The position numbers were made by a program, and so were the translations under genes. 64,000 nt of DNA from Promicromonospora sp. AC04 (GTDB lineage Bacteria > Actinomycetota > Actinomycetes > Actinomycetales > Cellulomonadaceae), in assembly GCF_003058225.1 (NCBI RefSeq), contig NZ_QBUG01000003.1, positions 1 through 64,000 of the forward strand, read 5' to 3'. Under the pieces are notes generated by a model that saw nothing but the letters and a program-made list of their open reading frames with translations, was not told the DNA's origin and made no database searches. Below are positions 51,463-60,464 of the stretch, piece by piece. How positions within the stretch are numbered: position 1 is the first letter of the stretch; each line of letters begins with the position of its first letter.

Positions 51463-51632
51463 CGGCCACGCGACCTGACGAACGTTGTCCGAGGCACGGC
51501 GGCCGAGTCCAGCCGCCGTGAGATGCCGGAGCAGTGCGCCCGTCCGTACCGCGGATCTCCCAGACCGATCCGGACGAGGCGCACTGCTTCGGTCGTTCCA
51601 GGCCTTTGATCGTTCCACGTCTCGGACCTTCT
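51463..51632. other. Stacked hairpins downstream of whiB7
   Basis: Two hairpins: ACGGCGGC/GCCGCCGT around 51496-51519, and GCAGTGCGCC (51531-51540) with GGCGCACTGC (51578-51587), extended by CGTCCG/CGGACG. With the terminator that follows they make three stem-loops in about 190 bp. No gene seen. Confidence 0.45.
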
Positions 51633-51679
51633 ACGCAGCAGACCCCCAGGTCAGTCGGTGACCTGGGGGTCTGCTGCGT
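51633..51679. terminator. Perfect 21-bp stem terminator
   Basis: 51633-51653 pairs perfectly with 51659-51679 around GTCGG. It separates convergent whiB7 and the dehydrogenase operon. Confidence 0.75.
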
Positions 51680-51707
51680 TGTGCGGGGTCATGCGGGTCC
51701 GGCTCGG

Positions 51708-53189
51708 TCAGCTCCACACCAGGCCGCGCGCCGGCTCCTCGAGCACGCGCGCGACGTCGGACAGGAACCGCGCGCCCAGCTCGCCGTCGGCCAGCCGGTG
51801 GTCGAAGCTGAAGCTCAGCGTCGTGACCCAGCGCGGCTTGACCTTGCCCTTGTGCACCCAGGGCTGCTCACGGATCGCGCCGAAGGCGAGGATCCCCGCC
51901 TCCCCCGGGTTCAGGATCGGCGTACCGGTGTCGATGCCGAAGACGCCCAGGTTGGTGATCGTGATGGTGCCGTCGGACATGTCCGTGACCGACGTGCGCC
52001 CGGCCCGCGCGGTCGCCGTCAGCCCCGCGAGGGCTTTGGCGATGCCGAGCAGGTCGAGCGTGTGCGCGTCCTTGATGTTCGGCACCACGAGGCCGCGCGG
52101 GGTCGCCGCGGCGATCCCCAGGTTCACGTAGTGCTTGTAGATGATCTCCTGCGCCGCGTCGTCCCAGGAGGCGTTGATCTGCGGGTGCCGCTTCACCGCG
52201 AGCAGCACCGCCTTGGCCGCGATGAGCAGCGGCGTCACCTTGACGTCGGTGAAGTCGCGGTCCTCCTTGAGGTTCGCGACCAGCTTCATCGACTTCGTGA
52301 CGTCGACGGTGTGCAGGACCGTCACGTGCGGCGCGGTGAACGCGCTGGCCACCATGGCCTCGGCGGTGCGCTTGCGCACCGACCGCACCGGGACGCGTGT
52401 CTGCCGCCCGTCCGGTGAGACGACGCCGGAGGCGAGCCACGGCTCGTCGTCCGGGTAGCTCGTCAGCTTCTGCACCGACGAGCGCTCGGCGTGGGCGACC
52501 ACGTCCTCGCGCGTCACGATGCCGCCGGGACCCGACGCGTGCACACCCGCCAGGTCCACCCCCAGGTCCTTGGCCAGCTTGCGGACGGGCGGCTTCGCGA
52601 GCACGCGGGCCCGCGCGGCCGTCGTCGTGCCGGCGTCCGACGGCGGGGCCGCCACCGGGGCCGGGGCCGGCGCCGGAGCGGCTGCCACGGGGGCGGGTGC
52701 CGGGGCGGTGGCCGCGGGTGCCGGGGTCGCGACCGGCTGGGCCGCCGGGGCGGGCCCTGTTGCCTGGTGCCGCCGGCGCCGGCCGCTCGCCTTGGCCTCA
52801 GCCGTGCCGTAGCCGACGAGCACCGACCCGGAGCCCTCGTCCTGAGCGCCCTCGGCGGCAGGAGCGCCACCGGGACCAGCGCCCGGGGCAGCCCCCGATG
52901 CGGTGCCGTTCGAGGTCGACCCGGCGGGGGTACCGCCGCCGTCGGACACCGTGATCTCGATGATGGGGGTGCCGACGTCGACGGTGGTGCCCGACTCGAC
53001 GAGGAGGGCGGACACGGTCCCGGCCCAGGGCGACGGCAGGTCGACGAGCGACTTCGCCGTCTCGATCTCGACGATCGTCTGGTTCACCTCGACCGTGTCG
53101 CCGACGGCGACCCGCCACTCCACGATCTCGGCCTCGATGAGCCCCTCACCGACGTCGGGGAGCGGGAACCTCTGGTTGTTCAAGGTCAC
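51708..53189 (-). CDS. bkdC: 2-oxoacid dehydrogenase E2 (dihydrolipoamide acyltransferase)
   Basis: 493 aa. One lipoyl domain (1-80; lipoylated Lys in IETAKSLVDL), an Ala/Pro/Gly-rich linker, a peripheral-subunit-binding domain (KPPVRKLAKDLGVDL, about 195-235) and the catalytic domain with FSFDHRLADG near the C-terminus. GTG start. It is the last gene of the E1alpha-E1beta-E2 operon; no E3 is encoded, as is usual when a shared lipoamide dehydrogenase is used. Branched-chain or pyruvate specificity is not decided by sequence reading alone. Confidence 0.86.
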   Translation of the reverse strand: MTLNNQRFPLPDVGEGLIEAEIVEWRVAVGDTVEVNQTIVEIETAKSLVDLPSPWAGTVSALLVESGTTVDVGTPIIEITVSDGGGTPAGSTSNGTASGAAPGAGPGGAPAAEGAQDEGSGSVLVGYGTAEAKASGRRRRHQATGPAPAAQPVATPAPAATAPAPAPVAAAPAPAPAPVAAPPSDAGTTTAARARVLAKPPVRKLAKDLGVDLAGVHASGPGGIVTREDVVAHAERSSVQKLTSYPDDEPWLASGVVSPDGRQTRVPVRSVRKRTAEAMVASAFTAPHVTVLHTVDVTKSMKLVANLKEDRDFTDVKVTPLLIAAKAVLLAVKRHPQINASWDDAAQEIIYKHYVNLGIAAATPRGLVVPNIKDAHTLDLLGIAKALAGLTATARAGRTSVTDMSDGTITITNLGVFGIDTGTPILNPGEAGILAFGAIREQPWVHKGKVKPRWVTTLSFSFDHRLADGELGARFLSDVARVLEEPARGLVWS

Positions 53190-53207
53190 TCTCGGTTCAC
53201 TCCTGGG

Positions 53208-54248
53208 TCAGTGCGCGAAGGCGCGGTCGACGGCGTCGAGCACACGGTCCACGCTCGGCAGGTACTCGTGCTCGTGCTTCGCCACCGGGTACGGGGTGTG
53301 GAAGCCGCCCACGCGGAGCACGGGCGCCTCGAGCGCGTAGAAGCACTCCTCGGTGACCCGGGCCGCGATCTCGGCGCCGGCACCGAAGAACACGGGGGCC
53401 TCGTGGATCACCACGCAGCGCCCGGTCTTGCGGACGCTCGCCACCACTGCCGCGGTGTCGATCGGCGAGATGGCACGCAGGTCGAGCACCTCGGCCGAGC
53501 GGCCCTCGGCCGCGAGCGCGTCGGCGGTCTTGAGCGCGGTCTCGACGGAGGGACCGTAGGCGACGAGCGTGACGTCGGTGCCGGTCCGGACCACCTTGGC
53601 CGCGTTGAGCGTGGCCGACGCGACGGGCGTGCCGAGGTCGACGGCGCCCTTCGCCCAGTAGCGGCCCTTGGGCTCGAAGAACAGCACGGGGTCCGGGGAG
53701 GCGATGGCCTCCTGGATCATCGTGTAGGCGTCCTGCGGGTTGCTCGGGGAGACCACGCGGAGGCCGGCGGTGTGCGCGAACAGCGCCTCCGGGCTCTCGC
53801 TGTGGTGCTCGACCGCGCCGATGCCGCCGCCGTACGGGATGCGGATCACGACGGGCATCGACACCGCGCCGCGCGTGCGGTTGTGGATCTTCGCGAGCTG
53901 CGTGGTGATCTGGTTGAACGCCGGGAACACGAACCCGTCGAACTGGATCTCGCAGACCGGGCGGTAGCCGCGCATGGCCAGGCCGATGGCGGTGCCGACG
54001 ATGCCGGACTCCGCCAGCGGCGTGTCCACCACCCGCTGCTCGCCGAACTCCGCCTGCAGGCCGTCGGTCACGCGGAAGACGCCGCCGAGCGGGCCGATGT
54101 CCTCGCCCATGAGCATGACCTTGTCGTCGCGCCGCATGGCGGCGCGCAGGCCTTCGTTCACGGCCTTGCTCAGCGAGAGGGTCGTGGTGCCCGACGCCGG
54201 GTCGGGGGCGCCGGACGTGGTGTGGGTACGTTCCGCCATGGTTGTCAT
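53208..54248 (-). CDS. bkdB: 2-oxoacid dehydrogenase E1 beta subunit
   Basis: 346 aa transketolase-like subunit: LSKAVNEGL, MLMGEDIGPLGGVF, PLAESGIVGTAIGLAMRG, and RIPYGGGIGAVEHHSESPEA. It pairs with E1alpha for decarboxylation of the 2-oxoacid on thiamine diphosphate. The start MTTMAERT overlaps the E1alpha stop (ATGA). 18 bp separate it from E2. Confidence 0.88.
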   Translation of the reverse strand: MTTMAERTHTTSGAPDPASGTTTLSLSKAVNEGLRAAMRRDDKVMLMGEDIGPLGGVFRVTDGLQAEFGEQRVVDTPLAESGIVGTAIGLAMRGYRPVCEIQFDGFVFPAFNQITTQLAKIHNRTRGAVSMPVVIRIPYGGGIGAVEHHSESPEALFAHTAGLRVVSPSNPQDAYTMIQEAIASPDPVLFFEPKGRYWAKGAVDLGTPVASATLNAAKVVRTGTDVTLVAYGPSVETALKTADALAAEGRSAEVLDLRAISPIDTAAVVASVRKTGRCVVIHEAPVFFGAGAEIAARVTEECFYALEAPVLRVGGFHTPYPVAKHEHEYLPSVDRVLDAVDRAFAH

Positions 54249-55411
54249 CGTGCGCCTCCCTGGGCCGTGTCCGCGATCGCGTACTGCGGGGTCGGCGGGT
54301 CGCCGGCCTCGTATGCCTCGTACCAGGCCCGTTCCGCGGCGACCACGCCGTGCGGGGTGGCGTAGACGTCGTCGAACGTCGAGACGGGCACGCCGCCGTC
54401 GAGCGCGCGGACGCCGGAGCGCAGGTGGGCGCCGAGCTCGGCCTCTGCCTCCTTGACCTGGGCCTCGAAGTCCTCGTCGAGCTCGCCCTCGGCGCGGAGC
54501 AGGGCGGCGAGGCGATCGATCGGGTCTCGACGACGCCACTCCTCGTCCTGCTCGGTGGTGCGGTAGCGGGTCGGGTCGTCGGTCGTCGTGTGGGCGCCCA
54601 TGCGGTACGTGAACGCCTCGATGAAGCTCGGGCCCTCGCCCATGCGGGCGCGCTCGAGCGCCTCCTGCGTCGCGGCGTACACGGCCAGCACGTCGTTGCC
54701 GTCGACCCGCAGGCTGGGCATGCCGAACGCCGCGCCCCGCTGGTAGAGCGGGGTCTTCGACTGCTTGGCGGTGGGCTCGGAGATCGCCCACTGGTTGTTC
54801 TGCAGGAAGAACACGACGGGCGCGTCGTTCACCGCGGCGAACACCATCGACTCGTTGACGTCGCCCTGCGAGGTCGCGCCGTCACCGAAGTAGGTGATCA
54901 CGGCGGTGCCGTCGTGCTTGTCGTGGGGGGTGCCGTCGCGCTGGACGCCCATGGCGTAGCCGGCGGCGTGCAGCGTGTGCGCGCCGATGACCACGGTGTA
55001 GACGTTCGCGTTGTGCTCGTTCGGGTCCCACCCGCCATGGTCCGAACCGCGGAAGAACCGCAGCCGGTCGACAGGGTCCACCCCGCGGACCTGCAGCACG
55101 CCGTGCTCCCGGTACGACGGGAAGACGAAGTCCTGCGGCCGCAGCGCGTACGCGCTGCCGACCTGCGCGGCCTCCTGGCCACGAGCCGGCGCGTACAGGG
55201 CGAGCTCACCCTGCCGCTGGAGCGACGTCGCCTCTTCGTCGAAGCGGCGAGTCAGGACCATGTCGCGATACATGCCGCGGAGGTCTTCCGCGGTCAGAGC
55301 TGCGGCGCGGTCGCGATAACCCTTGGTACCGCGTGTCGTGACGCGGTTCCCTAGGGGGTCGAGTAGCTGCAACGTCGGGATCGCCTCGTTGGAGCCGTTG
55401 GTCGTAGTCAC
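54245..55411 (-). CDS. bkdA: 2-oxoacid dehydrogenase E1 alpha subunit
   Basis: 388 aa with the thiamine-diphosphate motif YFGDGATSQGDVNESM ending in QNNQWAIS. The GTG at 55411 is preceded by AAGGAGGAG, a clear start; the frame continues upstream through the operator without another site. First gene of the operon, 115 bp from the symmetric operator at 55526-55571. Confidence 0.88.
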   Translation of the reverse strand: MTTTNGSNEAIPTLQLLDPLGNRVTTRGTKGYRDRAAALTAEDLRGMYRDMVLTRRFDEEATSLQRQGELALYAPARGQEAAQVGSAYALRPQDFVFPSYREHGVLQVRGVDPVDRLRFFRGSDHGGWDPNEHNANVYTVVIGAHTLHAAGYAMGVQRDGTPHDKHDGTAVITYFGDGATSQGDVNESMVFAAVNDAPVVFFLQNNQWAISEPTAKQSKTPLYQRGAAFGMPSLRVDGNDVLAVYAATQEALERARMGEGPSFIEAFTYRMGAHTTTDDPTRYRTTEQDEEWRRRDPIDRLAALLRAEGELDEDFEAQVKEAEAELGAHLRSGVRALDGGVPVSTFDDVYATPHGVVAAERAWYEAYEAGDPPTPQYAIADTAQGGAR

Positions 55412-55525
55412 GCTCTCCTCCTTCAACTGCGGACGCGAGCGCCCGCTGTTGCGGAGACGCCCGGCCCGTTCCGGGGACCTTTCCATCTTGGCACGGGTCC
55501 AGCCGGAAATTTGGCCGATCCGCAA

Positions 55526-55571
55526 CCTACGCTCTCGTAGCCTACGCAAGCGTAGGCTACGGGTCCGTAGG
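55526..55571. promoter_or_regulatory. Symmetric 46-bp operator with four CCTACG half-sites
   Basis: Core palindrome of 11-bp arms (55537-55547 and 55550-55560, GTAGCCTACGC around AA) flanked at exactly 5 bp on each side by CCTACG (55526-55531) and CGTAGG (55566-55571). All four half-sites are CCTACG or its complement and are symmetric about 55548.5. It lies between the divergent dehydrogenase operon and the esterase gene. The geometry suits an oligomeric regulator such as an Lrp/AsnC or GntR protein; none is encoded next to it. Confidence 0.65.
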
Positions 55572-55716
55572 TAGGTCTGCCGCGATGTCACCCAATCTCT
55601 CGGGGGACCGTTTGTCGGAATCCACCAACGCCCGCGACGGAGTCTCGGCCAGTCCGCCCCGGCACCCGCCGCGCGGCGTCCGGGTCTCGGTCGGGCCTGC
55701 CGCCGATACTGGTCCG

Positions 55717-56775
55717 GTGCCCCTGCCTGAGCCGTACGACAGCTGGTTCCCCGACGCGCCGATCGACGGCACCTATGGGTACGACCGGGACGCGCTGCTC
55801 GCCGTCGAGCCCGTCCCGCCGCCGCCCGGCTTCGCCGACCTGTGGCACGGCTGGTTCGCGGCCTCCCGGACGGTGCGTCCCGAACCGCGGCTGACGTCGC
55901 TCGACCGGCAGGGCGCGCACGACCTCTACGAGGTGGAGCACACGGGCGCCGGCGGGCTGCGGCTGCGCGGCTGGCTCGCCCTCCCGTCCGACGGCGCGGC
56001 CCGGGTCGGCGTCGTGCGCAGCCACGGGTACGGCGGCCGGGACGAGCCGGGCTTCGACCGCGTGCCCGACGACGCCGCCGTCGTCTTTCCCGTCGCGCGC
56101 GGGCTCGGGGCGCTCAACGTCGGCGTCGGCGCCCCGGACACGGCGGCCGAGCACGTGGTGCACGGCATCGGCTCGGTGGAGACGTACGCGCTGGGCCGCT
56201 GCGCCGTCGACCTGTGGCACGCGGCCGACGCCCTCGTCGAGGTCGCCGGCGACCTGCCGCTCTACTACGTGGGCGAGAGCTTCGGCGGGATCGGGGCGCT
56301 GGCCGTGCCGTGGGACCGACGGTTCGTCGGCGCGACCTTCGTGGTGCCCAGCTTCGGGCAGTACGACGTGCGGCTCGGCGTGGAGTGCACGGGCAGCGGC
56401 GAGGCCGTGCGCCGGTACGTCGCGGAGCACCCCGAGGCCAGGGACGTGCTGCGCTACTTCGACACGTCGACGGCGGCCGGGTACCTCCGCATCCCCGTGC
56501 GCTGCGAGTGCGCGCTCTGGGACACGGCGGTGCCGCCGCCCGGGCAGTTCGCCGTGGCGAACGCGGTGGCTGTTTCGGCACGGGCCGGTTCGTCCGGAGC
56601 AGGGGTGGCCGGGGCTGCTTCGTCCGGAGCGGGCGCATCCGGGTACGGGGTCGGCGCCACGCTGGAGCTGCAGGACCTGCCGGCCGGGCACGCGGAGTAC
56701 CCGGGCAAGGACGACGACAACGCTCGGGCCGCCGCGGCGACCCGGGCGCACATCGCGCGCTGCCTGGAGCGCTGA
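55717..56775 (+). CDS. Acetyl esterase of the CE7/AXE1 (acetylxylan esterase/cephalosporin deacetylase) type
   Basis: 352 aa alpha/beta hydrolase from GTG 55717, with GATACT 6 nt upstream. Nucleophile in YVGESFGGIG, catalytic Asp probably in LWDTAVPP, His in PAGHAEYPG. A ~22-aa Gly/Ala/Ser-rich insertion precedes the His segment. No signal peptide, so it would act on imported oligosaccharides. An earlier ATG at 55585 would add 44 unstructured residues and lies close to the operator. Confidence 0.75.
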   Translation: MPLPEPYDSWFPDAPIDGTYGYDRDALLAVEPVPPPPGFADLWHGWFAASRTVRPEPRLTSLDRQGAHDLYEVEHTGAGGLRLRGWLALPSDGAARVGVVRSHGYGGRDEPGFDRVPDDAAVVFPVARGLGALNVGVGAPDTAAEHVVHGIGSVETYALGRCAVDLWHAADALVEVAGDLPLYYVGESFGGIGALAVPWDRRFVGATFVVPSFGQYDVRLGVECTGSGEAVRRYVAEHPEARDVLRYFDTSTAAGYLRIPVRCECALWDTAVPPPGQFAVANAVAVSARAGSSGAGVAGAASSGAGASGYGVGATLELQDLPAGHAEYPGKDDDNARAAAATRAHIARCLER

Positions 56776-56864
56776 CCAGCGCGCGGCCGGGATGCGGCCG
56801 GGATCAGGCCGCGCTGATCAGCTGAGCTGCCGGTGGCTCGACCAGGTGATCGGGTGACCGAATC

Positions 56865-57953
56865 TCAGCGCCAGGCCGAGGCGACCGCCAGGAACGCGTC
56901 GTTCGCCTCGGGGTCGCCGATGCTCACGCGGATGCCGTCACCGGCGAACGGGCGCACCAGGACGCCGGCCGTCTTCGCGGCGGCGGCGCGCTCCGTCGTC
57001 GCCTCCCCCAGGCCGAACCAGACGAAGTTCGCCTGCGTCTCCGGGAGATCCCAGCCCTGGTCGCGCAGGGCGCCGGTGACCCGGGTGCGCTCCGCGACCA
57101 GTGCCTCCACGCGTGCCATGAGCTCGTCCTGCGCCGTGGGCGCCAGCGACGCCAGAGCGGCGACCTGCGCCACGTGCGAGACGCCGAACGGCGTGGACAC
57201 CGCGCGGACGCCCGCGGCCAGGCGCGGTTCGGCGACCGCGTAGCCGACCCGCAGCCCGGCCAGCCCGTACGCCTTGGACAGGGTGCGCAGCAGCACCACG
57301 TTCGCGTGCCGCCGCAGCAGGTCGACGCCGTCGGGCACCCGGGGGTCGCGGACGAACTCGAGGTATGCCTCGTCCACCACGACGAGCACGTCCTTGGGCA
57401 CTGCCGCGAGGAACGTCTCGAGCTCGTCGGCGTGTACCGCGGGGCCTGTCGGGTTGTTCGGCGTGCAGACCAGCACCACGCGGGTGGCGGGCGTGACGGC
57501 GGCCGCCATCGCCGGCAGGTCGAGCCGGCCCGTGTGCTCCTGGACCGGTACCGTTACCGCCTTGCCGCCGGCCACCGCCACCGCTATCGGGTACGCCTCG
57601 AAGGACCGCCACGGGAACACGACCTCGTCCCCGTGCTCGACGACCGCCTGCAGCACGTGCGCCAGCACCGCCACCGAACCGTTGCCGACCACCACGTTCT
57701 CCGGCGCCACCCCGGTGTGCGCGGCGAGCGTCTCGACGAGCTCACTCGCGTACATGTCCGGATACCGGTTGACCTCGGTCGCAGCCCGCGCTATCGCGTC
57801 CAGCACGGACGGCAGCGGCGGATAAGGGTTCTCGTTCGACGACAGCTTCCAGGCTTGTGCGCCGGCGGCGACCCGCGCCCCCGGAACGTAGGCGGGGAGT
57901 GCCGACACGGCGGCGCGGAGCGGTACGAATGCGTCTTCCACGAGGGTCAGCAT
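56865..57953 (-). CDS. Aromatic/histidinol-phosphate aminotransferase (HisC/Pat-like)
   Basis: 362 aa fold-type I PLP enzyme. SSNENPYPPLPSVL near the N-terminus, the PLP lysine in RTLSKAYGLAGLRVGY (about residue 235), and VSIGDPEANDAFL at the C-terminus. Outside a his operon, this subgroup in actinobacteria usually makes phenylalanine (Pat), with histidinol phosphate as the alternative. The start MLTLVEDAF is 14 bp from the divergent holin-like gene. Confidence 0.84.
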   Translation of the reverse strand: MLTLVEDAFVPLRAAVSALPAYVPGARVAAGAQAWKLSSNENPYPPLPSVLDAIARAATEVNRYPDMYASELVETLAAHTGVAPENVVVGNGSVAVLAHVLQAVVEHGDEVVFPWRSFEAYPIAVAVAGGKAVTVPVQEHTGRLDLPAMAAAVTPATRVVLVCTPNNPTGPAVHADELETFLAAVPKDVLVVVDEAYLEFVRDPRVPDGVDLLRRHANVVLLRTLSKAYGLAGLRVGYAVAEPRLAAGVRAVSTPFGVSHVAQVAALASLAPTAQDELMARVEALVAERTRVTGALRDQGWDLPETQANFVWFGLGEATTERAAAAKTAGVLVRPFAGDGIRVSIGDPEANDAFLAVASAWR

Positions 57954-57967
57954 GCCACGATGACTGG

Positions 57968-58375
57968 ATGAAGCTTGTGGTTCGCATCCTCATCACCGCA
58001 CTCGCGATCGGGCTGTCGGCCCTGATCCTCGGCTCCCACATGGACGTCGTGAGCAACGGCACCGCGCTCGGCACGACTCTCGCCGTGCTGGTGGTGGCTG
58101 TCGTCTACGGCCTGGTCCACATGATCGTGAAGCCGATCGTCCAGCTCATCTCGCTCCCGCTCTACATCCTGACGCTCGGCCTGGTGGGACTGTTGATCAA
58201 CGCGCTGATGCTGTGGATCACCACGCTCATCACGAACCAGACCTGGTTCTCCGACACCCCCAACTGGGGTCTGGAGGTGAACGGCGGCTTCTGGTGGTAC
58301 CTGCTGGCGGCGCTCGTGATCTCGCTCGTGCAGACCATCCTGCTGGCGCTGCTGCCCCAGAGGGTCTCGGACTGA
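57968..58375 (+). CDS. Four-helix membrane protein of the phage holin superfamily IV type
   Basis: 135 aa with four predicted membrane helices (LVVRILITALAIGLSALIL, TTLAVLVVAVVYGLVHMIV, SLPLYILTLGLVGLLINALML, WYLLAALVISLVQTILLAL). It matches the family annotated as mycobacterial 4-TMS phage holin (PF04020), a chromosomal family that is not evidence for a prophage. The start MKLVVRIL is chosen; upstream in-frame sequence is antisense to the aminotransferase. Confidence 0.8.
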   Translation: MKLVVRILITALAIGLSALILGSHMDVVSNGTALGTTLAVLVVAVVYGLVHMIVKPIVQLISLPLYILTLGLVGLLINALMLWITTLITNQTWFSDTPNWGLEVNGGFWWYLLAALVISLVQTILLALLPQRVSD

Positions 58376-58377
58376 GC

Positions 58378-58440
58378 CCGATCGCGGGCTGAGGCCCGGC
58401 CCGAACCCGATCGCGGGCTGAGGCCGGGCCCGAACCCGGT
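58378..58440 (+). repeat. Short tandem repeat between convergent genes
   Basis: About two and a half copies of a ~32-bp unit (CCCGATCGCGGGCTGAGGCC ... CCCGAA). Each copy can fold through CCCGATCGCGGG. It may also act as terminator. Confidence 0.5.
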
Positions 58441-59996
58441 CACGGGCCGGCCCGTTCGGCCCGGTAGAACACGGTGCTCGCGGCCTTCCCGTCCAGCCGC
58501 GACCCGATCCGGTCGGCCACCTCGGTCACCCGCGGGTCGCCCGACCCGATCGCGAGGTCCAGCGTGCGGACGTGTGTGGTGAGCGAGTGCGCCAGCGACA
58601 CGTTCTCCGACGCCGTGCGGTCGCCCGCGTAGGTCGAGTCCCGCAGCGACCGGACCACCGTGACGCGGTCGCGGGTGCGCGGGTTCTCCGCCGCGGACCG
58701 GCCGTCGGTGTGCGCGACCACCTCCTCCGGCGTCTCCAGGTGCAGCACCGGGACGCCGGGCGGCGTGGCGAGCAGGCCCGTCGGCGACCCGGCAGTGACC
58801 AGCCCGCCCACCCGGTAGCGCTCCGCGAAGCCCGCCCGCGACACCAGGGCGGCGGCCGCGATCCCGCCCAGGCTGTGCCCGACGATGGTGACGGGCTCGT
58901 CGGGCCCGCCGCCGGAGTCCGCGAGCGCACGCTCGATCGCCTCCGTCCCGCCGTCTGCCTGGCCCGCGACCAGCTCGAGGTCGGTCCGGCCGTCCAAGGG
59001 ATGGTCCGCGGGCAGCGCCGACTGGGTACCGGGGACCAGCACGGTCCAGGACACCGCGCCGTCGGCTCCGGTCACCCGCTGGACCGCGATGGTGGCCTCG
59101 GGTGCGCCACCCTTGCCGGGGTACAGGTCGTCGATCCTTGCCAGTGCCTCCTGCACGGACCACGCTCCCGTATCGGACCATGCCGGGACGGCGCCGTACG
59201 CGAAGTCCTCGGGGCCGAGGCGCGTGACCCGGAGCCCGCTGTCGTCGTTCCCGAGCACCGGGGTCTCGCGGGCGACGTGCGCGAGCACACCGGCTCCTCC
59301 GGCAACGCCCGGGCGGCCGTTGCCGAGCCCGGGCTGGGCCAGCCCGATGCCGCTCCCCAGGCCGGCGAACGCCTCGTCCGAGAACGGGGCCAGGCCGCGC
59401 GTCGCGTAGGCCCCCACCCGCCTGGTGACCGCCGCCGACGCGCCGCCGGTGAGCACTCCACCGGCCAGGCGCACGGCCACCTCCGCACCGCCCGCGACAC
59501 CGGCCCCCACGAGGCCTGCCCAGCCCAGGCTGCCGAACGCCGCCCCGACGCCGAACGTCCCTGCGGTGACGAGCGCGCCGATCGCCCGCTCCGCGGTCGA
59601 CTCCGCCTCCTCGTACAGGCCGGCGGCTCGCAGCAGGCGCCAGCCCAGCAGGTCGCACAGGTCGGCGTGGGCAGCGAGGTTTCGCGCCGCCTCGTGCGCG
59701 GCCTCCTCCAGCGCCCGGGCCGCCGGGGCGAGCAGGGCACCGGCCCAGCCGAGGCCGCCGTCCGGCAGCCAGGACGTTCCGGCGGCTCCGGCGATCCCGG
59801 GCAGGACGACGTCCCCGCTCGCCGCCAGGACCTGCGCCGCGGCAGCGCGCAGGTCGTCGGCGGCGCCCGCCACCCGGGCGGCCGCACGGCGCACCGAGTC
59901 CGACTCGACAGCGGTGGCCCCTGCTCCCCCGAACACCGTGACGGTGTCCGCCGGGGCACGCGGGCCGTCCGGCGGCGTGATCCCGAACGGCGTCAT
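58440..59996 (-). CDS. Lipase/alpha-beta hydrolase with helical N-terminus (possible type VII substrate)
   Basis: 518 aa. The first ~200 residues are Ala-rich helices resembling ESX/PPE-type secretion partners, with a YEEAE (YxxxE) sequence near residue 130. The C-terminal domain is a lipase: nucleophile in VGHSLGGIAAA and conserved LETPEEVVAHTDG / LAHSLTTH near the end. Its ATG overlaps the stop of a WXG100-like gene (ATGA). No Sec signal peptide. The pair looks like a secreted effector with a small partner, but no ESX secretion genes are in this window. Confidence 0.68.
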   Translation of the reverse strand: MTPFGITPPDGPRAPADTVTVFGGAGATAVESDSVRRAAARVAGAADDLRAAAAQVLAASGDVVLPGIAGAAGTSWLPDGGLGWAGALLAPAARALEEAAHEAARNLAAHADLCDLLGWRLLRAAGLYEEAESTAERAIGALVTAGTFGVGAAFGSLGWAGLVGAGVAGGAEVAVRLAGGVLTGGASAAVTRRVGAYATRGLAPFSDEAFAGLGSGIGLAQPGLGNGRPGVAGGAGVLAHVARETPVLGNDDSGLRVTRLGPEDFAYGAVPAWSDTGAWSVQEALARIDDLYPGKGGAPEATIAVQRVTGADGAVSWTVLVPGTQSALPADHPLDGRTDLELVAGQADGGTEAIERALADSGGGPDEPVTIVGHSLGGIAAAALVSRAGFAERYRVGGLVTAGSPTGLLATPPGVPVLHLETPEEVVAHTDGRSAAENPRTRDRVTVVRSLRDSTYAGDRTASENVSLAHSLTTHVRTLDLAIGSGDPRVTEVADRIGSRLDGKAASTVFYRAERAGP

Positions 59997-60235
59997 CGCG
60001 GTAGGCCCGCAACACGGATGAGATCGGCCCGCCGCATCGCCTCCTTCAGCAGCAACAGGTCCTGCGCGACGGCGAGCGCCGCCTCCGCCACCTCCTCTCG
60101 GTACAGCCGAGCCGCGGGTGCCTCCCAGTCCACCTCGACGGCGGCCTGCAGCTGGTTCACTGCCCGGATCAGGAGCTCCACCGCCGCCGCGAACGCGGCC
60201 GTCGGGTCCCCTGGCGGCACACGTGTGCCGTTCAT
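59993..60235 (-). CDS. WXG100-like small helical protein
   Basis: 80 aa, all helical, with VDWEAPAARLYREE in the middle, where W-E-A replaces W-x-G. Length and hairpin layout fit the ESAT-6/WXG100 superfamily. Coupled (ATGA) to the lipase gene, suggesting a heterodimer or a chaperone role. The assignment is tentative. Confidence 0.55.
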   Translation of the reverse strand: MNGTRVPPGDPTAAFAAAVELLIRAVNQLQAAVEVDWEAPAARLYREEVAEAALAVAQDLLLLKEAMRRADLIRVAGLPR

Positions 60236-60362
60236 GGGGTCTTCCTCACTGCTCGTTCGGCTGTGTCCATCTCTCGCGTTCCTCTCCCCTGTCCCTCGTT
60301 CCCACGACGCTAGACATGGACCGGGCACCACCGTCGGCCACGAATGCCCGCCTGTGCACAAG

Positions 60363-60438
60363 TCGTCGAGAAGGCCGGCTGTGGTCGGGCTCGCACCCGC
60401 GGAATGGCGTCGCAAGGGTCTGTGCCGTTTCTCGACGA
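60363..60438 (+). promoter_or_regulatory. purB leader inverted repeat
   Basis: TCGTCGAGAA (60363-60372) and TTCTCGACGA (60429-60438) pair perfectly across 56 bp in the 229-bp region between divergent genes, 26 bp before the purB start. Could be a two-part operator or leader hairpin. Confidence 0.35.
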
Positions 60439-60464
60439 ATCTTCGACGGGACTCCCGTGGGAGA

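Noticed and set aside
57968-58375. Holin-like protein as sign of a prophage
   Set aside because: The family is a common chromosomal membrane protein in actinobacteria and there are no phage genes nearby.
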